In this document: positions 56,023 to 64,000 of the stretch, piece by piece
Layout of the letters: every line of letters starts with the position of its first letter
Position numbering within the stretch: the stretch's first letter is position 1
Source: Verticillium longisporum
Lineage: Eukaryota; Ascomycota; Sordariomycetes; Glomerellales; Plectosphaerellaceae
Direction: 5' to 3'
DNA length: 64,000 nt
NCBI GenBank assembly: GCA_019188255.1
Contig: JAETXT010000009.1
Coordinates: 744,001-808,000, forward strand
The notes under the pieces: model-generated
Database searches by the model: none
The model's input: the letters and a program-made list of their open reading frames with translations, nothing else
What the model was told of the DNA's origin: nothing
Made by a program: the position numbers and the translations under genes

Positions 56023-58526
56023 ATGGGCGGCGCCAGTATCTCGTCCACGTCTCTAAAGCAGAGGCCAATAGTCATTGACAGCAGCAGTTCCAAGCACGGC
56101 ATGGACAAGTACAAATTCCCATCCGATCCGGTTGCTCACAAGGCTTCCACGATCACAGGGTCTAATTATCGCTTCACCGTCATCAAGCCTTCAGTTCTCA
56201 GGTACGAATGGTCGCCCGACGGGACCTTTGAAGACCGTGCATCTACCTTTGCCATCAATCGCAAATTTGACAAGCCCGACTACTCCGTCAAGGAAACGGA
56301 AGACCTGCTCGAGATTGTCACGCCATCTCTGCATCTGAGCTACGACAAGAAACGCTTTTCACCCAACGGCTTTCTTGTCACGTTCATCAACAAGGCCACT
56401 CTTTGGGGGTCGGAATGGCGCTATGGCGGGGAGCATGATGGAGGCAACCTAGGTGGCACAGCCCGCACGCTCGATGGCGTCAACGGCCGCTGCGACATGG
56501 GCGACGGCATTCTCTCCCGCTCCGGTTTTGCCAATCTGGACGACAGCGAGTCAATGCTTTTCGACGGCGAAGGATTCGTCGCGCCACGCAAGTCTGGAAA
56601 TCGCATCGACGGCTATCTCTTCAGCTACGGCCAGGACTACAAGGGTGCCATGCGCGACTACCATGACATCTCGGGCAAACAACCCCTTGTTCCACGCTGG
56701 GCGCTCGGCAACTGGTGGAGCCGATACCACGCCTACAACGACAAAGAGTATCTCGATCTCATGGACAAGTTCCAAGACCAAAAGATCCCGCTGTCTACCG
56801 CCGTCATTGACATGGACTGGCATCTCGTTCACGAAGAGCAAGTTACGCACACTGGCTGGACAGGCTACACGTGGAACAAAAGCCTGTTTCCTGATCATGT
56901 GGCCTTTTGTAAAGATCTGCACGAACGCCACCTCAAGATCACCCTGAACGACCATCCTCATGCTGGTGTCCACCACTTTGAGGATCTGTATGAGAAGGTA
57001 GCCAAAGCCATGGGCTACGACACTTCCGACAATGCCCCGATTCTTTTACGCCAACCGACCCTAACTTTATGCATGCCTTTTTGAATGTCCTCCACCGAAG
57101 CCTCGAAGAGGATGGCTGCGACTTTTGGTGGATTGATTGGCAGCAGGGGCGCTACTCGCGGATACCAGGTCTTGACCCCCTGTGGCTGCTGAATCACTTC
57201 CAGTACCTTGACGACTCCATTCAACGCAACGGGTCGGGTGCCATCATTTTCTCCCGCTACGGTGGTCCAGGCAGCCACAGGTATCCCGTCGGGTTTTCTG
57301 GAGACAGCATTTCGACCTGGGAGTCCCTTGCCTTCCAGCCTGAATTCACAGCCACAGCCTCCAATGTCGGCTACGGCTGGTGGAGCCACGACATCGGCGG
57401 CCATGTCGCTGGCTCTCGCGACGATGAGCTGGCCACACGCTGGACTCAATACGGAGTCTTCTCGCCCATCATGAGACTACACTCATCCAACAGTGAGTGG
57501 ATGGGCAAAGAGCCCTGGGGGTATCGCGACGAGTATGCGGCGATCCTCCGACACTTTATGCGACCCAGACACCGCCTCGTACCCTACATATACACGATGA
57601 ATGTCAATGCCGCAGCATCTGACGAGCCGTTGGTTCAGCCGCTGTACTGGAGCCACCCCGGTCGGGGAATCGCATACGATCTGCGTAATCAATACACCTT
57701 TGGCTCAAGCTTGGTCGTCAGACCAGTCACAGGTCGCAGGGATACCCGCACCAACCTCGCTTCAGAGAAGGTCTGGGTACCACCCGGCCGCCACGTTGAC
57801 ATTTTCAACGGCTACGTGTACGACGGCGACCGTGAAATCAACATGTACAGGCCCCTCCAGTCGTTCCCCGCCCTTGCTCGCGAAGGCGCCATTATCCCTC
57901 TGGATAAGGCGCTCGAGCCGAAGAACGGCTGCTTCAATCCTGAGGGCTATGAAGTCCTTGTTGTCGTCGGTCAGGACGGCGAGTTCACCATTATCGAGGA
58001 TTCTAAGGACGACAGCGCCGAGTCTAGCAAGTCCACAGAGGCGACGAAGGAGCGCCACATCAAGATTGAATGGAACCAAAAGCTCGGCCACCTCAAGACG
58101 ACCTCCAAGGGCAAACAGTGGAAGTTTAACTTTCTCTCCGTGCGAACCATCTCGCCGACTCTCTCGGTTGTGGTCGACGGCCTGGAGACGCCCGATGTGG
58201 TCGTCACGACGCAAACCCACGCCGCATCCTCGCACACGCCGTACAGCATGACTGTTGAGTTGCCCAAGCTGCCGAACGCGGACTGTACCATCTTGGTGGA
58301 CCTCGGCGCTGATCCGCAGCTGGGCGTGATTGACCGCAACAGTCAGATTCACGCGATGCTCCAGGATGCGCAGATTGACTATGGAACGAAGGATCGGATC
58401 TGGTCCATTGTCAGGTCGTCTGAGCCGGCGTCGACCAAGGTTGGGAAGCTCATGACGTTGAATCTCGATGGGAATGTGCTGGGGCCAGTGCTGGAAGTGC
58501 TTTTCGCGGATAGCCGGGAGGCTTGA
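56023..58526 (+). CDS. glycoside hydrolase family 31 (intracellular alpha-glycosidase), one-base frameshift
   Basis: About 834 aa after correction, no intron, no signal peptide, hence probably cytosolic. An N-terminal beta-sandwich precedes the catalytic barrel. Barrel motifs: PLVPRWALGNWWSRYHAY, STAVIDMDWHLV, LNDHPHAGVHHFE. The nucleophile Asp lies in DFWWIDWQQG, the acid/base in GFSGDSISTWESLAFQPEF, with YGWWSHDIGGH and RLHSSNSEW after it. It removes alpha-linked terminal sugars (glucose, xylose or N-acetylgalactosamine types occur in GH31); specificity cannot be read. The two halves are in different frames: after TSDNAPI the T4 run at 57044-57047 needs a fifth T to read LFTPTDPNFMHAFLNVLHR. 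Both halves are intact and family-typical, so an assembly deletion is likely. Confidence 0.92.
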
Positions 58527-59611
58527 TTGGGGTGGATTTGTTTGACATGCATTTTTTCGGATTATTGAATGCTTCGTATAAGGAGGGCACAATATGAAAA
58601 GTATTGTGTAGCTGACTCACGTTTCCTCTACTCTGGTCATCATTCCTAAAGAAGTATAATACAGTTAAGACCTGTTTTCAGAGCCGGAACGGACAGGTTC
58701 AAGAGGTCTTCCGCAGATAATATCCGCAGTTAATGCTAGGTAAGCGTAGGGATATATCTGGTTTCCGGCCTTCCGCAGCCCTTGTAGACGTTCTCTCATA
58801 GTCCTAAGCCTCTGAATTAGTCCTGTCCCGTGGCTCCGCGTGTGTCTCCTGGTACCTTTTCAGGGAGTACACCGCCTGTTCGATTAGCGAGGCCTTACAA
58901 AAGCTTTGAAGGGATTACATGAGCCTAGTACCTCCGATGGATGGTACATTAAATGCCCCACTCTCATGCCATGACTTCCAAAGGGGCTCTACTAGTTGGG
59001 TCTGGATGAGGAATCGGACACTTACACTAATCAAGGATGAACCTAGGGGTTCTCATTCAAAGCTGAAACTCACAGAGCAGACAACTATGCGCTCTCGATA
59101 TTAAAGACCGTTACGTGGCTTCTGTGGAGCTATGGAATAGGTGGGTGTTTTAGGGAGCTAAGAATTACGAGAACGTGTATGTAAGAACTGTGGAGGGACC
59201 CCCTTAGCTGCGGAGGGTCAGAACTCAGATATATTACAACCCCTTATTTATTATCTCTTGCCTGTGGACTACGTGCTGAAGACCCTTTCACTCTGCGCAA
59301 ACCGCGCTCTGATAAAGCCCGTTCTGAATCACGCACTCAGAGATGGAAACAAAGATCGAGATTAAGTGAGGCACTACAGACTGCCCTAATCTTTATACAG
59401 AGCATGACGGCAACGATTGCGGGCTTAGGTGTATTCTACATCAAATTGCGCCCCTTCCCCCTACCCATCCCCCATTCCATTGAAGATGAAGCACATCACT
59501 CTTATTATATTTTGTCGTCATGACAAAGATCGAACATATGTTGTGTCCGGATGTTATGTCATTAGTTCCGTTCGCTTAGTACTTTGACGAGTGCAGAAAC
59601 TTTGCAAACGC
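58527..59611. other. 1.1-kb intergenic region with a degenerate repeat
   Basis: Lower GC; contains copy D of the degenerate repeat. Otherwise nothing recognisable. Confidence 0.45.
58699..58862 (+). repeat. degenerate dispersed repeat, copy D (partner at 6168-6340)
   Basis: See copy C. Starts TCAAGAGGTCTTCC and carries CTTCCGCAGC, CTTGTA, GTTCTC, CCTAAGCC, GCTCCG and ACCTTTT blocks in the same order. Confidence 0.4.
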
Positions 59612-60884
59612 TCAAGAGACATCCAGGCTCTTCACAACCAGCTGCAACTCTTCCCGCCCCAAGAGCTTCACTGTCTGGAAGTTTACATGAACCCCGAATC
59701 TCTCACTGTGAGCTTCCGGCGCCATAGGTAATAAAGGCCACGTCTCGTAGCCATGAGGCTCGACTGCAGTATCAGGCTTGTCCACTGAAACGCCCTCACT
59801 ACTAAGTCCGAGTCTCTTCATCCAATACTCAAGACGTTGTGCAATTGAACACCATTCTTGGAACCTTTGCCAGCTGAGGACCACACAAACATGCTCCAAC
59901 TCTTTTTGGCCAAATGAGTGTACCTTTTGCCGTAAAGAATCAAGAAGCCATTTGATCCAACATGGGAGAGGTAAATGAGACCCTGAATCTTTACTTCAAC
60001 AAGCATATACTCAAGTATCGATTGCATTATTATTGGAAAAGGCTCCGCCTCAATCGAGGGAAAGAAGGACATGTGCCCGGTGGGGGTCTTGACCATTTGT
60101 GGTGATGATATGAAAGTTGCGAAAGCCGGAATATTCTCGATGTTGACCACCATTGAAGGCAGACTTCCCCAATCGCTTGGGGCTCCAGGCATCGTATTGA
60201 AGGACTCGCAGGTTGTGAGAACAATACGTTGAGAAACAGCGTCTTCGGGCGCGCACTCCAATGGAACTCTTGAGTAGGCTATGGCTGCATGAGGGTTGTT
60301 AAAATGGAAACATGTGGTCGTGTTCGAGACGTGTTCGACTTGCAGTTTATGTTGAATGGGCTATTAGGGTAGTACCTTCCTCGACTCATCAGTATTGACC
60401 TGCCCGTTGGGTTGATCAATATAATAGTGGAAGACTCGAGCCGTATATAGGCCTGACTCTGTAGACGCTTAACGAGAAATGCCAGTCGAGGTAGTGTTTG
60501 GCCCTGAACCAGGCAGTCAAGCACCGCTAAAAACCATTTCTCATCGCTGCATCGAATAGTTGCAGTTGTAGGCCATCGTGAGAACTCATGCGGATACTGA
60601 GGAATGAGCAAGACATCAATCTCAACACCAACAGCGGTCTCGGCGATTTTAATTTCTCCTTGCCAACGGGGCTGATGAACAAACATGTTCCCCTCCAAGC
60701 AGAAATCTGAGGGCGAATCTGCAAACGCACCACCGTTCCCAAGCCACGCAAGGATAGACTGATCCTCGGGGTAGTGTCTCACAATCTCTCCCTGGAGACG
60801 TGCGAAAGCTTTCCCCCCCTCTCCATAGATATACAGAGCGATTGGTCCGGCTGATTCTGAAGCGGCCGTGGCACATGCGTTCAA
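59612..60884 (-). pseudogene. HET-like (heterokaryon incompatibility) gene, C-terminal part; truncated, with a frame slip
   Basis: The segment beginning near 60884 reads LYIYGEGGKAFARLQGEIVRHYPEDQSILAW followed by FADSPSDF. This is the conserved end of HET-domain proteins (usually MPLLYGEG.KAF.RLQEEI....DQSLFAW...LAPSPS.F). The usual N-terminal HET core (GYxWG, WxDxxCI) is not found upstream; a TGA blocks the frame near 60896 and no exon could be joined. Downstream a tentative 107-nt intron (60269-60375) connects MSRG(R) to VPLECAPEDAVSQRIVLTTCESF. After LYGKRYTH the frame changes; one extra T in the run at 59912-59914 would read FGQKELEHVCVVLSWQRF to the stop at 59612. Either a decayed allorecognition gene or a gene hidden by assembly errors and missing 5' exons. 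Confidence 0.5.
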
Positions 60885-61367
60885 TGTCCCTCTTCAGCTG
60901 GAGCAGTATGACAGAGCTATGCGGTGATACAATGTCTTTCACCCACAAGGCTTTGGAGACAAGTCCCTAGATATCTGGAGGTACCTTACCTCTAGCCCCC
61001 TTCAAATGAGCCCTGCGAAAGCCACCACGTTCGGTATAGCTCAAAGGCATGGTTTCTAGCCTTTGCGTCTCTTCAAAGTTTAGTTAAAGTTTACCCGGGA
61101 GACCAATGAGCCGCCAAGCCACGTGAGTTTGCGCCCCGGCCGAGGCCGCTGCGCTCGGCACTTCCCGAACGTCATCTCCCTGCTATTCCCGGGCGCCCAG
61201 CGCTCCAGCGGGTGGACCACGATGACTCCCCCTGGATTCTGACCAAGTGGGCTTGCTGCCATTTAATAAATCTCTTTCCGGAATTTTTGCCTGGACCGAT
61301 CATCCATGATAGGGCCACGCCATCTTGAGCACACGGCAAACGTACATCGTCATTGAATCGTTGCGTT
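60885..61367. other. intergenic / promoter of the MCT-type transporter
   Basis: Residual coding-like fragments of the HET-like gene may extend to about 60950. 61090-61367 is the promoter of the transporter. No specific sites recognised. Confidence 0.4.
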
Positions 61368-63166
61368 ATGGCTGCTCCTGGAGGAAAGCAGTTGCAAGAC
61401 TGCGTCACGACGCCGCCGAATGATGACGCTGTCGTTGGTGCGGAGAAGGCGGTGGCGACGGACGAGGATAACTCCTCCGGCCCGGCGACCTCCGGCGACG
61501 AGGCCGAGTTCCAGGAAGGCGGCTATGGTTGGTACGTCAAGCTTTGCCTTGCATGTTACACCCCGTCCCGAAATCTCCCCGGCTAACATGCACAGGGTTG
61601 TCGTCTGCTGCGTCTTCCTCATCAACGCTCACACATGGGGTCTCAACTCGGTATGAGCCTCCCTGGCCCGACCTCCCCCTCTGTGGTGCTAACATCAGCA
61701 GTCCTACGCCGTCTTTCTCGCCTACTATCTGAATTCCGGTGCCTTCGAGGGAACAAGTCCCATCACCTTTGCCTTTGTTGGCGGCCTGTCCTTCTCCGTC
61801 GGTACGTCACCTCACTCACACCAGCAACAAATCTCACTAACAACTTCCGAGCTCTCCTCGTCTCGCCACTGACCACCCTCTCCATCCGCCGCTTCGGCAC
61901 AAAGCCCACCCTCGGCGCCGGCGTCATCATTCAGGCCGCCGCCCTCATCGCCGCCTCTTTCAGCACCGAGGTCTGGCACCTCCTGCTCACGCAGGGCATC
62001 GCCTTCGGCATAGGCATGGGCCTCGCCTTCAACGCCACAGTCGGCGTCGTCCCGCAGTGGTTCCGGCGCCGCCGCTCCTTCGCCGCCGCCCTCTCGACCG
62101 GCGGCTCCGGCTTCGGCGGCCTCATCTACTCGCTCGCCACCAACGCCATGATCGACAACATTGGCCTCGCATGGGCCTTTCGCGTCCTGGCGCTGCTGTC
62201 GCTCGTCGTCAACGGCGGGTGCTGCCTGCTCGTCAAAGACAGGAACAAAGCCATCGGCACGGTGCTGACGGCCTTCAACTGGCGGCTGCTGCGCAAGGTT
62301 GAGTTTTGGCTCTTCGTCAGCTGGGGGTTCTTCTCGCTGTTTGGCTACGTCATCGTCATCTTTTCGCTGCCGGACTATGGCCAGAGCGTGGGCTTCTCGG
62401 CGAGCCAGGGGTCTCTGGCCGCTGCTATCCTCAACTGTAAGTCTTGCGTTCCCAGTCTCTACGCCTCTGTGCAACAGAAACTAAATCCGTCGCAGTGGCG
62501 CAAGGTATTGGCCGCCCATTGATCGGACTGGCGAGCGACCGCTACGGACGCATCAACCTGTGTGGCATCAGCACGCTGCTGGCCGCGCTTTCGACGCTGT
62601 TCCTGTGGACGTTCACGGGCCAGCACTTTGCCGGCACGATCGTGTACTCCCTCTTCGGTGCCTTCGCCGGCAGCCTGTGGCCGACGGTGGCGCCCGTCGG
62701 TGCCGAGGTCGTTGGCATCCAGCTGCTGCCTTCAGGTATGCACCTCGGCAACACCAGTCTTGTCTTGATGCTCTTGCTGACATGACCAGTGCTCTCCGTC
62801 TTCTGGCTCGTCCTCGTCTTCCCAGCCACATTCGCGCAGCCTATTGCGCTCGTTATCAAGCAGCCCGGAGCCGATGGCTACCTCGGCGTCCAGCTCCTGA
62901 CCGGCTTCATGTACATCATTTCCTTCATCTCGAGTACGTTCTCCTCAGAATCAAGCATACAGTGTACAAACATGCTGACATGCTTAGTTTGGCTGCTTCG
63001 CGTGTGGAAGCTCCGCCAGCTAGAAAATGCAGACCTCTTGGCCGAAGCACAGAGGATCGCAGAAGAGGACGCCGGCGACGTGACGCGGATTCCGACGCAC
63101 CGTACATCGAGGACAAGTACGGGAAGGATGGTTCTTCGGGGATTCTTATCTCTGAGACACGTTTAG
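61368..63166 (+). CDS. MFS transporter, monocarboxylate transporter (MCT) type
   Basis: Seven exons: 61368-61531, 61596-61650, 61702-61801, 61852-62436, 62496-62735, 62790-62933 and 62988-63166. Phases add up to 415 aa. Introns are 50-64 nt with GTACGT/GTATG/GTAAGT donors. The start ATG 61368 precedes an acidic cytosolic N-terminus, then the family motif GGYGWVVV at helix 1 (split by intron 1), HTWGLNSSYAVFLAYYL, SFSVALLVSPLTT, GVVPQWFRRRRSFAAALSTGGSGFGGLIYS, RPLIGLASDRYGR and a basic tail. Fungal MCT homologues carry monocarboxylates, riboflavin or unknown solutes across the plasma membrane. The protein is a little shorter than usual (about 440), mainly in the C-terminal loop. The substrate is unknown. 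Confidence 0.92.
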
Positions 63167-64000
63167 CGTGAACTATTGGAACGCTCTTCTTGGAAGCTGT
63201 TGCAACATCATTGGCATATAGATTAGCATATAACGTTACACATACATAGCGAACTGTCTTTAGGCTAGACACATGGTCACAAAGTTGTGGTGATCTTTAT
63301 CGATGACTGATCGATAGCATAATCTGAAGTGTCAAGCTTGCTGGAGAAACATGTTATCTCTGGAGCGAGTTGCACGCGTGAAGAGACCACGGGGACGACA
63401 ACGTGGACCCTCCACTCAGGCCTGAGACAAAACACCACCAGATTTGCCGCCATCTGAGTACGACGCAGCTCCACCAGACAAACCCGCATTGACAACGAAC
63501 TTGTCCCCTCTAAAGAGGGTCAGCGACCCGCCCTGTCCAAGGCCTCGGAAGTCGACCCCTCAGGCTGCCAGCCTCCGGACGTCCGGCTCGAACGGCTCGG
63601 CGATGACCCAAGTCTCCATGTGTCGCCCCGCAAAACTCAACCCTATCTTAACCCAAAATCAACGTATGGGCATGCTTGTAAAGGTATTCTACGATGCCCA
63701 GAGATATGAGCCGAGGATGGAATTTTGGAGGCTGCGGCCTGACGATGGACGGACGGAAGTACAGGGGAATGCTTGGCGCGTGGGCACATTGGAAGCCGGT
63801 CGGCGAAGAGAACATTTCCAGCCACGAATGCTTGTTGTATCTCGGGCCTCCTACTAGGCTTTGGCGTTGGAAAGGCAAGCGATGTGAAGGTGATGCCGAT
63901 GGGCCGTTATGCTACACCCTTTCAAAGCAGACTCTGCCAACGAAACCACCACATGGTGATTGAACGCTGCTTGCATGAAAAGTATCGACGAATCGAATGG
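63167..64000. other. 3' flank and unassigned window end
   Basis: No gene recognised. ORFs at 63444-63963 overlap on both strands and lack motifs; a gene continuing beyond the window edge cannot be excluded. Confidence 0.4.

Overview
The window is nuclear DNA of a filamentous ascomycete, most likely a plant-associated Sordariomycete. Protein genes are interrupted by many 48-90 nt introns with GT..AG ends and CTAAC/CTGAC branch points. Coding GC is high. The gene set (cutinase, family 9 pectate lyase, Pth11-type receptor, PDR transporter, HET-like and F-box-like relics, CrdA-type Cys-rich protein) is typical of that group. No rRNA, tRNA or CRISPR array was recognised. Exon borders below were derived by hand from splice signals, frame continuity and remembered family consensus; no alignment was run.

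Layout. 1-16979: the tail of a gene, a 66-aa conserved small protein, an allantoate-permease-like MFS transporter, a secreted cutinase, an SDR oxidoreductase, a full-size PDR ABC transporter and a BTB-like protein, nearly all on the minus strand and separated by long intergenic stretches. 18312-25082: a Cys-rich CrdA-like protein, a four-helix membrane protein, the Ran exchange factor RCC1 and the ER-Golgi protein Yip1. 25632-34175: a shrunken NmrA relic, a remarkable 15-exon gene for a secreted protein built of 18 six-cysteine repeats, and a PL9 pectate lyase. 35877-43999: an F-box-like pseudogene, PAM16, a Ser/Thr-rich single-span surface protein and a Pth11-like receptor. 46534-52071: BPL1 and COA4 sharing a divergent promoter, then MGM101 and a TB2/DP1/HVA22 membrane protein; COA4 and MGM101, like PAM16, serve mitochondria. 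53800-63166: a C2H2 zinc-finger protein, a 28-bp inverted-repeat (MITE-like) element, a GH31 glycosidase, a HET-like relic and a monocarboxylate-type MFS transporter.

Two observations stand out. First, the gene at 27126-29757 encodes a 629-aa secreted protein with about 124 cysteines. Ten successive exons are each exactly 84 nt, phase 0 on both sides, and encode exactly one 28-residue repeat, whereas the 3' part of the array has lost (or never had) introns. Second, at least six otherwise well-preserved genes (ABC transporter, CrdA-like, RCC1, MGM101, TB2/DP1, GH31), and probably the HET-like gene, each carry a single missing base, mostly inside a C, G, T or A run. That is the signature of homopolymer under-calling in the assembly rather than six independent pseudogenes. 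Reading frames in this window should therefore be taken with that correction in mind.
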